In this document: positions 1 to 7,296 of the stretch, one piece after another
Layout of the letters: the number at the start of each line of letters is the position of its first letter
Numbering within the stretch: the first letter of the stretch is position 1
DNA from: Phycisphaerae bacterium
Lineage (GTDB): Bacteria > Planctomycetota > Phycisphaerae > UBA1845 > UTPLA1
Length of the DNA stretch: 11,940 nucleotides
Reading direction: 5' to 3'
Assembly: GCA_016935885.1 (NCBI GenBank)
Contig: JAFGQA010000287.1
Location: 1 to 11,940, forward strand
Position numbers and translations under genes: made by a program
Notes under the pieces: generated by a model
What the model saw: the letters and a program-made list of their open reading frames with translations, nothing else
Database searches by the model: none
What the model was told of the DNA's origin: nothing

Positions 1-55
1 GATTCTGATTCCGCACCTCCTTTCCACGCCGGCCGGCGCATCGATAGAAACAAAC

Positions 56-1021
56 CTAATCACACAGATCGACTCCTGATACATCCTTCAACTCCGCCAG
101 GGCCTCAGCCTCCGTCAACTCGCGCCACGTCTTGGATTCGTCAAGGAGTACTTCGGACGGGGAGAAGGTGCTCGGCGGGATGGGATCAGTGTTGAAGCCC
201 GAGTAGTACTTTGTCATGAGTATTCTGTTGGAACTGCGGCCCTTCGCCAGGGCATCCGGAGAATGCAGGATGAGATCCCAAGTCACAACGAAACCCTTTG
301 AATTGATGTAAAACACGTCCCACCGATCCCAAATTGGATCATTGTCATCCTCGCGGAGCACCGTGCCGTAGCTCTCCTCCAGCACTACGTCACATTGCTC
401 TCCATCCACCTTTGCCGAACCGATCCAAAGACCGTCTTCGATTGCCTGTTTGAACCAGGATGGGTAGTTTGGGGCCGGGCCGACCCAGGTGTTTCTATAC
501 ATTCCAGTTTCACATCGCAGTCCAGGCTCAACGCCTCGACACAAGCGAAACCAGTGTGGATTGAATGGATACTCCGTGTGCTTCCCTTCGATGCCGTTCC
601 AAGGCCACTTGAACTCTGAGAAGCGCCCATTCTTCAAGAACAGCGTGTAGACCGGCTTGCCCTTTACCGAGATTTCCGTCTTCAGGCTGTCCGGTGTCAT
701 GGCCGCGTTGACTTCGGCAAACCTCCGCTTGCGCGGCCACCGGTTCATTGGTAACCTGGACTCCCACGTGTCTTCAGTACACCAGCAATGGATGCAGTCC
801 GCCCTGAACGTCAGGTACTTCGTCGTTTCGTACTTGTGCAACACCTTGGCCGCGAGTTCCCTGGCCTTTGCCTTACGTTCCGCTTCGGGAATCCGCTCGC
901 TCTCTTTCTTCAACCGCAAAACTTCGTAGTATCGGTTTTCGTAGTGTGCCAGCCATGTGACGCCCGTCAGGACCAGGCCCAGGCAAGTGAACAGACCGAT
1001 CATCAGCGTTTTTCTTATCAT
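56..1021 (-). CDS. Membrane-anchored protein of unknown function (321 aa)
   Basis: I do not recognise this protein. From the start chosen it begins MIRKTLMIGL, with a single hydrophobic segment at about residues 5-25 (a type II anchor or uncleaved signal), then a charged helical stretch (about 32-65, rich in K, E and R). A soluble, aromatic-rich domain follows, with a Cys cluster DCIHCWC (C76, C79, C81) and further Cys at 161, 170, 210 and 320. The C-terminal half (GSAKVDGEQCDVVLEE, then WDVFYINSKGFVVTWDLI, then MTKYYSGFN) looks like repeated beta-strand units and vaguely recalls LolA-like folds, but that is a guess. The frame stays open upstream to 1339. I reject that extension because GAGAAGG sits just before ATG 1021 and the upstream translation is a palindromic repeat. 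A candidate promoter lies at 1154-1181. The gene is on the same strand as the toxin-antitoxin pair upstream of it. Confidence 0.72.
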   Translation of the reverse strand: MIRKTLMIGLFTCLGLVLTGVTWLAHYENRYYEVLRLKKESERIPEAERKAKARELAAKVLHKYETTKYLTFRADCIHCWCTEDTWESRLPMNRWPRKRRFAEVNAAMTPDSLKTEISVKGKPVYTLFLKNGRFSEFKWPWNGIEGKHTEYPFNPHWFRLCRGVEPGLRCETGMYRNTWVGPAPNYPSWFKQAIEDGLWIGSAKVDGEQCDVVLEESYGTVLREDDNDPIWDRWDVFYINSKGFVVTWDLILHSPDALAKGRSSNRILMTKYYSGFNTDPIPPSTFSPSEVLLDESKTWRELTEAEALAELKDVSGVDLCD

Positions 1022-1130
1022 GGCATGCCTTCTCAGAAATGCCCTCATTGGGCGCGCCCTGTTGTAACCCCGACCACGCGCCCACCCGGTCCGCCGGCCA
1101 AACAAGGCCCGGGGGCGCATCTTCAGCGCA

Positions 1131-1151
1131 CGTTGTGCCAGCGGCACAACG
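1131..1151. promoter_or_regulatory. Perfect palindrome CGTTGTGCC-AGC-GGCACAACG, operator-like
   Basis: A perfect 9-bp inverted repeat with a 3-nt centre. It begins 2 nt downstream of the candidate -10 (1154-1159, minus strand) of the 56-1021 gene, so it would overlap the transcription start. The half-site CGTTGTGCC recurs exactly at 2331-2339 in the promoter region of the neighbouring toxin-antitoxin pair. It could be an operator, or an RNA hairpin in the leader. No T-tract follows on either strand, so it is not a convincing terminator. Confidence 0.5.
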
Positions 1152-1153
1152 AA

Positions 1154-1181
1154 TCTATACATCTGTTTCCATCTGGAACAA
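1154..1181 (-). promoter_or_regulatory. Candidate sigma70-type promoter of the 56-1021 gene
   Basis: Read on the minus strand: TTGTTC (1181-1176), a 16-nt spacer, then TATAGA (1159-1154). The match to consensus is partial at both hexamers. The predicted leader is about 125 nt before ATG 1021. Position and the adjoining palindrome support it; the hexamers alone would not. Confidence 0.4.
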
Positions 1182-1250
1182 ACCTGGCGGGAAGGGCGCC
1201 CAGTCAGCCGGCCGCCGACCAAACACAAGTGGCCAGATGAGCCCCAGCTA

Positions 1251-1372
1251 ACCAACCTGGCAAGGTAAGCGTCGCCGAACTTCCCATCCGGCCACGGCCG
1301 TGGGAAGCTGGGGACATTCGGCATATTCGTCAGCGCCACTAGGGCGCTTCTGTCAAAGCTTGCCAGGTTGGT
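1251..1372. repeat. 122-bp element with 14-bp terminal inverted repeats
   Basis: ACCAACCTGGCAAG (1251-1264) is mirrored exactly by CTTGCCAGGTTGGT (1359-1372). Inside are two further inverted repeats: TTCCCA/TGGGAA around a GC-rich centre (1281-1306) and AGCGCC-act-aGGGCGCT (about 1333-1349). The layout resembles a miniature inverted-repeat element or a strongly folded RNA. It lies where the frame of the 56-1021 gene runs open upstream, which explains that spurious extension. No transposase is present in the window. Confidence 0.55.
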
Positions 1373-1555
1373 GTTTCTTCTATTACTACTGGACTATACC
1401 AGGCCCGGACTCCGGATGCAAGCAGAAAAAGCTGCAATCTTCACGACTCCGCGTCCTTGGGCCGGCCGGCCCACCTTGTTTCAAAGGGGGCTCTCGACTC
1501 GGCACGCCGTTCGATGTTCGCCACGCCCTCGGTGCCACGGCCCGACACGTCATCC

Positions 1556-1610
1556 CAAATCCACAATTCCCAATCGTCAATCCCCAATCGTCAACCCCAA
1601 TCTGCAATCC
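1556..1610. repeat. Degenerate tandem repeat, unit about 14 bp (CAATCGTCAATCCC)
   Basis: Two near-identical 14-bp units, CAATCGTCAATCCC (1571-1584) and CAATCGTCAACCCC (1585-1598), are flanked by degenerate units (CAAATCCACAATTCC before, AATCTGCAATCC after). It is purine-rich on the minus strand (GGGATTGACGATTG) and clearly more AT-rich than its surroundings. It lies between the toxin stop (1705) and the palindromic element, with no ORF assigned. A 14-bp perfect palindrome GGGCCGGCCGGCCC sits nearby at 1459-1472. Apart from these, 1373-1704 holds nothing I recognise. Confidence 0.6.
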
Positions 1611-1704
1611 GCAGACGGAACGCTGAACAAGAATGCAGACTGACTTAAGCGAATGAGCGCCCCTGCGTGCCGCTGGCGGCTCGACGCGCCCAGTGGCCAT
1701 CATC

Positions 1705-2085
1705 TCATGATTCCTCCGCTCGCTGCAAAGGAAGAATCCGCGCTCTCGATTGGCCCTCGTCCACGACGATCAATGCGCCGCTCCGCAGGAGTGACTCGAA
1801 CTGACGAATCGCCGCCACAACGAGGCTGCCGAGGTGGTCAGGCAACACGTCCCGGGCCCGCACCTGGATCACGCTCGGCCCCTCCGCCTGGCTGCCTGCC
1901 AGGATCGATCCGAAATCCAGATCGTGGGTGAAGACGACAAAGCCGTTGGCCACGGCCCATGCCATGATCGCGTGATCGGGCGCCTTGGGATCGCCCACGC
2001 CGGACCAATGCACTGCCTCCCAACCGTGTTGCTCAAACACACGACACCAGTCAGGTGTCAGATTCATATCGACCAGTATCTTCAT
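1705..2085 (-). CDS. DUF5615-family PIN-like toxin (126 aa)
   Basis: Predicted PIN-like ribonuclease toxin of a type II toxin-antitoxin pair. It begins MKILVDMNLTPDW, the usual DUF5615 opening, with acidic D6. D32 and D37-H38 (SGVGDPKAPDH) follow, and then the family's THDLDFGSIL (D55, D57), the conserved TRDxDF-type motif. These acidic residues are the likely metal-binding set. Length (126 aa) fits the family. I chose ATG 2085 over the longer frame to 2124 because it overlaps the antitoxin stop as ATGA (2085-2082), implying translational coupling, and because the family motif starts there. RNA cleavage is inferred from the PIN-like fold; the target is unknown. It should be neutralised by the DUF433 protein encoded immediately upstream. 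Confidence 0.9.
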   Translation of the reverse strand: MKILVDMNLTPDWCRVFEQHGWEAVHWSGVGDPKAPDHAIMAWAVANGFVVFTHDLDFGSILAGSQAEGPSVIQVRARDVLPDHLGSLVVAAIRQFESLLRSGALIVVDEGQSRARILPLQRAEES

Positions 2086-2312
2086 GAACCTGCGAGAGGG
2101 ATCTCGATCTCTTCGGCACGCCACGCGGCATAGGCTAAGGCTTCAAGGAGGTCCTCTTCCTCCAAGTACGGATAGGCCTTCAGGATTTCCTCCTTGGAGC
2201 GGCCGGCGGCGAAAAGCCCAACGATGGTGCCTACGGTCACGCGAAGGCCGCGAATGCACGGCTTGCCACCCATAACCTGAGGATCAGATGTGATTCTTGA
2301 GGGTTTGTTCAT
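2082..2312 (-). CDS. DUF433-family antitoxin (76 aa)
   Basis: Full-length match to the DUF433 pattern: RITSDPQVMGGKPCIRGLRV (residues 6-25), a helix-turn-helix-like middle (TVGTIVGLFAAGRSKEEILKAYPYL, 26-50), then EEDLLEALAYAAWRA (52-66). DUF433 proteins are small DNA-binding antitoxins paired with DUF5615 toxins. They normally bind the toxin and repress the shared promoter. The gene comes first in the operon and its stop overlaps the toxin start by ATGA. AGGTG about 8 nt before ATG 2312 is the ribosome site. The strong promoter and tandem repeats just upstream (2332-2360) are consistent with autoregulation. Confidence 0.92.
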   Translation of the reverse strand: MNKPSRITSDPQVMGGKPCIRGLRVTVGTIVGLFAAGRSKEEILKAYPYLEEEDLLEALAYAAWRAEEIEIPLAGS

Positions 2313-2331
2313 GACAATCGCACCTGCTTAG

Positions 2332-2360
2332 GCACAACGGTACAACGATCTATTATACCA
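2332..2360 (-). promoter_or_regulatory. TA promoter: extended -10 TGGTATAAT with tandem CGTTGT operator
   Basis: On the minus strand, TGGTATAAT (2360-2352) is a perfect extended -10 in an otherwise GC-rich region. After AGAT come two abutting 8-nt direct repeats, CGTTGTAC (2347-2340) and CGTTGTGC (2339-2332), across the predicted start of transcription. No good -35 is seen, as is common with extended -10 promoters. ATG 2312 lies 39 nt beyond the -10. The repeats are placed as an antitoxin operator would be. Confidence 0.75.
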
Positions 2361-2521
2361 TGAAACGGCCCGCAGTGGACTTCCGCCGGGCGCTTCGCCA
2401 GGTACCGGCTGGCCCAGGTTGTTTTAAGCGGGGGGCTCGACGCTCGCCCGCCCAACGCGGTCCCAACACGCCGGCTTCTCAGGCCCCATAGACGGATCGG
2501 CATCCCGGCGACGAGCGGGGC

Positions 2522-2539
2522 CCTTGTCGAATCGCAAGG
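2522..2539 (-). terminator. Weak hairpin just after clpB
   Basis: CCTTG/CAAGG with an 8-nt centre, 5 nt after the clpB stop. The stem is only 5-6 bp and no U-tract follows, so termination is doubtful. The rest of 2361-2544 holds no gene. Confidence 0.2.
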
Positions 2540-2544
2540 TGGTT

Positions 2545-5199
2545 CTATACCACGGTCGCCTCGACCGCCTTGGCAAAGCTGAATACTTCACCCGATGCGT
2601 CCACGGCGACATTGTCGCCGGGGCCGAAGTCGCCGGCCAGGATCCGCCTGGCCAACGGGTTCTCGATCTCCTGCTGGATCAGGCGCTTGAGCGGGCGGGC
2701 GCCGTAGCTGGGCTCGTAGCCGTCCTTGGCGAGCTTGTCCTTTGCCTTGTCGGTGAGTGTCAACGTCATGTCACGATCGGCCAGCCGGTCTCGCAGGTAT
2801 TGCACCTGGATGTCGGCGATTCGCCGGAGATCGTCACGCGACAGGCGGTGGAAGATGATCGTCTCGTCGATGCGGTTGAGGAACTCGGGGCGGAACGTCG
2901 CCTTGAGCACCTCTCTCACCTGCATCTCGATCTCGACGTCGGCGGGGCCAAGCTCGCTGCCGCCCTCTTCGATCAGCTTCTGGATGTACTCGCTGCCGAT
3001 GTTGCTCGTCATGGCAACGATTGTGTTCTTGAAGTCGACCGTCCGGCCGTGGCCATCGGTCAGAAGACCGTCGTCGAGGACCTGGAGCAGGACGTTGAAC
3101 ACGTCGCGGTGGGCCTTCTCGATCTCGTCGAGCAGGACCACGCTGTATGGCTTGCGGTGCACGGCTTCGGTCAGCCGGCCGCCTTCTTCATATCCAATGT
3201 AGCCCGGCGGGGCGCCGATCAGCCGGGCGACGCTGTGCTGCTCCATGAACTCGCTCATGTCGATGCGAATGAATGCGGACTCGTCGTCGAACAGGAACTC
3301 GGCCAACGCCTTGCACAGCTCGGTCTTGCCCACACCGGTCGGCCCGAGGAACAGGAACGAACCGATCGGCCGGCTCGGGTCGCCCAAACCCGCCCGGCTG
3401 CGCCGCACGGCGTCGGAGACGGCCCGGATGGCCTCGTTCTGGCCGACGACGCGCTCGTGGAGGCGCTCCTCCATGTGCATCAGCTTCTCCTTCTCACCTT
3501 CGAGCATCCGGGAGACAGGGATGCCGGTCCACTTGCTGACGATCTCGGCGACCTCCTCCGTCGTGACCTCCTCACGCAGAAGGCCGCCGCCGCCCGCGTG
3601 CAGGTCGGCGAGCTTCCGCTCACGTGCTTCAAGGGCGTTCCGCAAATCGGGCAGTTCGCCGTAGCTGATTCGGGCCGCACGCTCCAACTCGCCCTGCCGC
3701 TGGGCCTCCTCCAATTCGGTCTGCTTGGCGTCGAGCTGTTGTTTGGCCTGCTTGATCGCCTCGAGCTCGGCCTTCTCGTTCTCCCACGCGGCCGTGAGCG
3801 CGCTGTTCTTCTCCTTCAGTTCCGCCAACTGTCTCTCCACGGCATCGAGGTGCTTCCTGCTGGCCTCGTCCTTCTCCTTCTTCAGCGCCTCGCGCTCGAT
3901 CTCCAGTTGCATGATCCGCCGGCGCAGTTCGTCCAGCTCGGCCGGTAGCGAATCGTTCTCGATGCGCAGACGCGCCGCCGCCTCGTCGATCAGGTCAATG
4001 GCCTTGTCAGGTAGGTGGCGATCTTGGATGTACCGGTGCGACAGCGTCGCCGCCGCGACCAGCGCGGCATCCTGAGTCCGCACGCCGTGGTGGGCGTCGT
4101 ACCGCGGCTTGAGACCGCGGAGGATCGCGATCGTGTCCTCGACGGTTGGCTCGCCGACGTAGATCGTTTGGAATCGCCGTTCGAGGGCCTTGTCCTTCTC
4201 GACGTGCTGGCGGTACTCGTCGAGCGTCGTCGCACCGATGCACCGCAACTCGCCACGGGCCAACGCCGGCTTCAGCAGGTTGCCCGCGTCCATGGAGCCC
4301 TCGGCCTTGCCCGCCCCGACGACCGTGTGCATCTCGTCAATGAACAGAATCACCTGACCGGCCGATTCGGTGACCTCGCGGATGACGGCCTTGAGCCGCT
4401 CCTCGAATTCGCCGCGATACTTGGCGCCGGCGATCAGGGCGCCCATGTCCAACGCGACCAGACGCTTGTCCTTCAACGCATCGGGCACGTCGCCGGCGAG
4501 GATACGTTGAGCCAAGCCCTCGACAATGGCTGTCTTGCCGACGCCGGGCTCTCCGATCAGGACCGGGTTGTTCTTGGTCCGCCGGGCGAGGACCTGCATG
4601 CACCGTCGGATTTCCTCGTCGCGCCCGATGACGGGATCCAACTTGCCCTGCCGAGCCATGGTGACCAAGTCGTGACCGTAGCGCTCCAACGCCTGGTAGG
4701 AATCCTCGGGATTCTGCGACGTGACGGTGGCGCTGCCGCGAATCTCCTTGAGTGCCGCCAGGATGGCATCCTTGTCCACCCCGCTGACGGCCAGGATCTC
4801 CTTGGCCTCGCTCTTGACCTCGACCAGGGCCAGCAGGAGGTGCTCGGTCGAGACGTATTGGTCCTTCATCTTCTCGGCCAGCTCCTCGGCCCTCTGCAGC
4901 ACCTCTTGAGACGACCGGCTTGCCGCACGCGACCCGCCGGAGACATTCGCGAGCCGGTTCAGTTCGGACCGCGTGATCTCGCGGATTCGTCCCACCGCTG
5001 CGCCGGCCTTCTCCAACAACGGCACCGCAATGCCGCCCGTGCCGCCGTTGGCACCGCTGGGGCCGCCGCCATTCGCCGGGGCGACGAGCGCCGCCAACAG
5101 GTGTACGGGCGTCAACTCGGCATGGCCGCCCGTTTGGGACAGCCGCTCGGCGCTTTGCAGGGCCTCAATCGCTTTGATGGTGAACCGGTCCGTACGCAT
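2545..5199 (-). CDS. clpB: ClpB ATP-dependent protein disaggregase (884 aa)
   Basis: Cytosolic hexameric AAA+ chaperone that threads aggregated proteins through its pore together with DnaK. Domains in order: N-domain (1-150); AAA1 with Walker A GEPGVGKT (216-223), pore Y261 in YRGEFE, Walker B ILFIDEM (D288, E289) and arginine fingers R341-R342; coiled-coil M-domain (about 410-530); AAA2 with Walker A GPTGVGKT (619-626), pore GYIGY (666-670), Walker B VVLLDE (D691, E692) and sensor-2 GARPLKR (833-839). All key residues are intact. It is about 27 aa longer than E. coli ClpB, owing partly to a Gly-rich stretch in the N-domain (about 41-60) and partly to an AAA2 insertion near 740-760. Start ATG 5199 is preceded by AGAGGTG and begins [14 protein letters not shown] like the family; the frame runs open to 5343 without support. 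No CIRCE element or clear heat-shock promoter is seen. Confidence 0.98.
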   Translation of the reverse strand: MRTDRFTIKAIEALQSAERLSQTGGHAELTPVHLLAALVAPANGGGPSGANGGTGGIAVPLLEKAGAAVGRIREITRSELNRLANVSGGSRAASRSSQEVLQRAEELAEKMKDQYVSTEHLLLALVEVKSEAKEILAVSGVDKDAILAALKEIRGSATVTSQNPEDSYQALERYGHDLVTMARQGKLDPVIGRDEEIRRCMQVLARRTKNNPVLIGEPGVGKTAIVEGLAQRILAGDVPDALKDKRLVALDMGALIAGAKYRGEFEERLKAVIREVTESAGQVILFIDEMHTVVGAGKAEGSMDAGNLLKPALARGELRCIGATTLDEYRQHVEKDKALERRFQTIYVGEPTVEDTIAILRGLKPRYDAHHGVRTQDAALVAAATLSHRYIQDRHLPDKAIDLIDEAAARLRIENDSLPAELDELRRRIMQLEIEREALKKEKDEASRKHLDAVERQLAELKEKNSALTAAWENEKAELEAIKQAKQQLDAKQTELEEAQRQGELERAARISYGELPDLRNALEARERKLADLHAGGGGLLREEVTTEEVAEIVSKWTGIPVSRMLEGEKEKLMHMEERLHERVVGQNEAIRAVSDAVRRSRAGLGDPSRPIGSFLFLGPTGVGKTELCKALAEFLFDDESAFIRIDMSEFMEQHSVARLIGAPPGYIGYEEGGRLTEAVHRKPYSVVLLDEIEKAHRDVFNVLLQVLDDGLLTDGHGRTVDFKNTIVAMTSNIGSEYIQKLIEEGGSELGPADVEIEMQVREVLKATFRPEFLNRIDETIIFHRLSRDDLRRIADIQVQYLRDRLADRDMTLTLTDKAKDKLAKDGYEPSYGARPLKRLIQQEIENPLARRILAGDFGPGDNVAVDASGEVFSFAKAVEATVV

Positions 5200-5287
5200 A
5201 GTCGTCACCTCTTCAGCTTCCGCAGACCACGGTGTCAGTCCGGCCAAGCGTGGCATCCATCGGCGCAGCCGCTCGCGGCGGAGCCTA

Positions 5288-5321
5288 CCCGTGGGCCTCA
5301 GCATCCACGTGTGCCCACGGG
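5288..5321. repeat. 9-bp inverted repeat upstream of clpB
   Basis: CCCGTGGGC (5288-5296) and GCCCACGGG (5313-5321) separated by 16 nt, about 90 nt upstream of the clpB start. It may fold in the clpB leader or be an operator. The sequence differs from CIRCE. The arm echoes the CCCGTGG cores of the repeats elsewhere in the window. Confidence 0.35.
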
Positions 5322-5384
5322 CAACATGCACGAGACGTTCCAAGGGGGCTCACATGAGCCAATATCTTGTCATAAAAGGAGTTG

Positions 5385-5423
5385 TGGTCTTTCTCGAAGA
5401 CCAATCCCTGCCAATCTGGCAGG
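5385..5423. other. Two adjacent perfect hairpins in the clpB upstream region
   Basis: TGGTCTT-tctcg-AAGACCA (5385-5403) is followed 3 nt later by CCTGCCA-atc-TGGCAGG (5407-5423), then AGCTTTT on the plus strand. Both stems are 7 bp and perfect. They could be leader structure for clpB, a small RNA end or a weak plus-strand terminator. From 5424 to 5631 I see nothing else. Confidence 0.35.
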
Positions 5424-5631
5424 AGCTTTTGGCAGTGGGCGATGGCGGGCACGGACGCGACCCCCTCGCCATCAGCGCGGGGAGGGCCCGCGACTGACCC
5501 CGAATCGAGGGGCCACGCCGGTGAGGAATCGGACTGCCCCAACCTTCGGGCCTTCAGGAGATTCGGACAAGCTTCGGCATCTCGCATCTCGATATAGGGC
5601 CATATACGGATCGATTGGATACACACCGCCG

Positions 5632-5660
5632 TTGCCTCAGCCTTGCCAAGGCGGTACAAT
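5632..5660 (+). promoter_or_regulatory. Sigma70-type promoter TTGCCT-17-TACAAT
   Basis: TTGCCT (5632-5637), a 17-nt spacer, and TACAAT (5655-5660): four and five of six consensus matches at ideal spacing. It points at the lipoprotein gene starting at 5849, leaving a leader of about 180 nt. Confidence 0.6.
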
Positions 5661-5848
5661 CAAGTGGAAGTGGCCGAGCGCGAAGTCCGCTGGGGAAGAG
5701 GCCGGCCGACCCACCACTGCGGCGTTTCTGCCCGAGAACGGCACACGCGCCGAGGAATCCGGCGATGTCCGAGCAGCCCATGCTGGTCGGATGCGCCACA
5801 CGCCCTCGCGATCAGGGTATTCCAGCCTCGTTATCAGGAGACAGAGTC

Positions 5849-6784
5849 ATGCAAGCCCGTGTGCGTCGAGTCGCGATTCCAGCCGGCATCGTCGGCGTGT
5901 TCACCATTGCCGCCATCTTGGTCATCGGGTGCGGCGGCATCAGTCCGTTCCTCGCAACGCAGTTCGCCAACACCTTGACGGGTGGACTCGCCTCAGGTGG
6001 TCCGGATACCTCGCCGCCGGACGACGGTGGCGTCGGTCAAGCGATTGATTCGGTCTGCGATCTGCCCGAACGGTTGCGCGGCATCTCCGTCACCGTGTCC
6101 AACGAATCACAGCAGTACGTCAAGTTCTCGATGACCTTTGCCGTTTCCGCCGGCTCCGGCGGCTTTGTCTGCGACGAGGAATACCAAGACTACATTAACG
6201 CCGGTTACGGCGAGGCGGATTTGACCGGCAACACGACCATCGTCGGTTGCGATACGCTTACGCTACTGGGCGGGAACAAGCTGCTCACGATGGAGTTCGG
6301 CATCAGCGAAGGTGCGAACGCCACGCTTGACCCCGCCAGCGGCACCGAGGAGAACCCGGTCCCGACGACCTACCAGTTGACCCGGCGTGACAACGGAAGC
6401 GAGATCATCCCGCTGCCGGAGATCATCGTATTGGGCAACGAGGATCCCAATTTCATCTGCACCGGCGGTGCCGTCCTTGGCGATCTCTGTAGCCAGCGAG
6501 GTTTCGTCTATTTCACACAGGCCGGAGTGCCAACCGGCAAGCCGGCCAACGTCTCGCGGATCCAGGGTACCGTTTGCAACTCGGGATTCGGCACGGCCCC
6601 CGAGTGGCGGCTCGATAAAACGGTCGAAGATGACACGGTGCAGCCGTATCAATACGCGGCCGGAGGCGCCATCGTTGTGACCGTGCTCGATCGGGACGGG
6701 GATGCTCCCGACGAGAATCGCAATCAGGCGGTCTGGTTGGTCACCGATGGTGACGGCAACACGATCCACAACCCCGCCCCCTGA
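5849..6784 (+). CDS. Putative Cys-rich lipoprotein of unknown function (311 aa)
   Basis: I do not recognise the family. The N-terminus (basic MQARVRR, hydrophobic 8-27, then VIGC with C28) fits a lipoprotein signal peptide, so the protein is probably exported and lipid-anchored. A short Gly/Ser/Pro/Asp-rich linker (about 44-62) leads into a domain with six ectodomain cysteines (VCD, VCDEE, GCDT, ICTG, LCSQ, VCNS), plausibly disulfide-paired. Beta-rich stretches include GISVTVSN, AIVVTVLDRDGD and VWLVTDGDGNTI; the Asp-rich last two might bind calcium (inference). ATG 5849 has a GGAGA ribosome site (5837-5841 region). The frame is open from 5615, but that part lies over the promoter region and lacks a signal. 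A long palindrome and an intrinsic terminator follow. It appears monocistronic. Confidence 0.85.
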   Translation: MQARVRRVAIPAGIVGVFTIAAILVIGCGGISPFLATQFANTLTGGLASGGPDTSPPDDGGVGQAIDSVCDLPERLRGISVTVSNESQQYVKFSMTFAVSAGSGGFVCDEEYQDYINAGYGEADLTGNTTIVGCDTLTLLGGNKLLTMEFGISEGANATLDPASGTEENPVPTTYQLTRRDNGSEIIPLPEIIVLGNEDPNFICTGGAVLGDLCSQRGFVYFTQAGVPTGKPANVSRIQGTVCNSGFGTAPEWRLDKTVEDDTVQPYQYAAGGAIVVTVLDRDGDAPDENRNQAVWLVTDGDGNTIHNPAP

Positions 6785-6816
6785 TCGCAAGCGTGACAGT
6801 ACAGGTGAGGGCTCCA

Positions 6817-6893
6817 AGCCTATCCCGATGCTTGTGGCACCGGCGCCGGAGTCGTTGTGTCATCACGTGCCAGGGAAGGCCTTGGGATAGGCT
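6817..6893. repeat. 77-bp nested palindrome after the lipoprotein gene
   Basis: Outer arms AGCCTATCCC (6817-6826) and GGGATAGGCT (6884-6893) match exactly. Inner arms TGGCAC (6835-6840) and GTGCCA (6867-6872) also match, and CCGGCGCCGG (6840-6849) is itself palindromic. It resembles the REP-like elements clustered at 7578-8050 (shared TGGCAC core) and may also stabilise the 3' end of the upstream transcript. Confidence 0.55.
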
Positions 6894-6910
6894 CGAAGCG
6901 GTGAGCGAAC

Positions 6911-6945
6911 AGCCGTGGCTATCCTCGCACCCACGGCTTCTTTTT
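6911..6945 (+). terminator. Intrinsic terminator
   Basis: AGCCGTGG (6911-6918), a 12-nt loop, CCACGGCT (6931-6938), then TCTTTTT (6939-6945). Perfect 8-bp stem with a T-tract on the plus strand, 127 nt after the lipoprotein stop. Confidence 0.8.
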
Positions 6946-7296
6946 GCGCGCCGGCGATGCACGTGACCTCCTGCGTTGCCGGTTGCGTTCCCGGCGGCCC
7001 ATGTCGAACGATCCGCCTGTGGGACCCGATGGCGAAGACCGGACGATGCAGGGATATATCGCATCTGGAATCCGCCTCGCCAATCGCGGCAACTTGCCTT
7101 CTGGTAAGAGGTTGTGAGAGTCTCGCGGAATCTGCACAGACCGTGAAGAATGTTCGTGCTTTTGCGGCAAGACTGAGTTAGACTATTCGTCCCGGCGTAG
7201 GACACAAGGAATCAGGGTGGAATAGTCACGTCACCGCCTTGTCGTGCGGAATGGACTCCGGCGCCAGGCCATGCTGGTCGCAGGAGTATCGCAACC
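6946..7296. other. Intergenic, no element recognised
   Basis: Open frames exist but start inside the terminator or lack ribosome sites and family resemblance. No clear promoter was found for the gene at 7297, although its transcription must start here or read through. Confidence 0.6.

Noticed and set aside
1022..1339. 106-residue N-terminal extension of the 56-1021 gene
   Set aside because: Translates a palindromic element and intergenic DNA; the Shine-Dalgarno site and hydrophobic anchor place the start at 1021.
1251..1372. Integron attC site
   Set aside because: Size and folding are suggestive, but the GTTRRRY/RYYYAAC core sites are absent and no cassette or integrase is seen.
2524..3948. 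474-codon plus-strand open frame
   Set aside because: Fully antisense to clpB; the low-complexity Leu/Val/Asp-rich translation is typical of the complement of GC-rich coding DNA.
5200..5430. CIRCE or sigma32-type heat-shock element for clpB
   Set aside because: I looked for TTAGCACTC/GAGTGCTAA and CTTGAA...CCCCAT; only weak partial matches are present.
5354..5497. 47-aa plus-strand ORF (MSQYLVIKGV...) with GGGGG upstream
   Set aside because: Plausible ribosome site, but it covers two strong hairpins, has no promoter or recognisable relative, and overlaps another open frame on the minus strand.
5285..5659. 124-codon minus-strand frame upstream of clpB
   Set aside because: No ribosome site seen, overlaps the divergent promoter and the clpB leader, and the composition does not look protein-like.
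4015..6048. 677-codon plus-strand open frame
   Set aside because: Mostly antisense to clpB and then runs through intergenic DNA into the lipoprotein gene in another frame; no ribosome site or family match.
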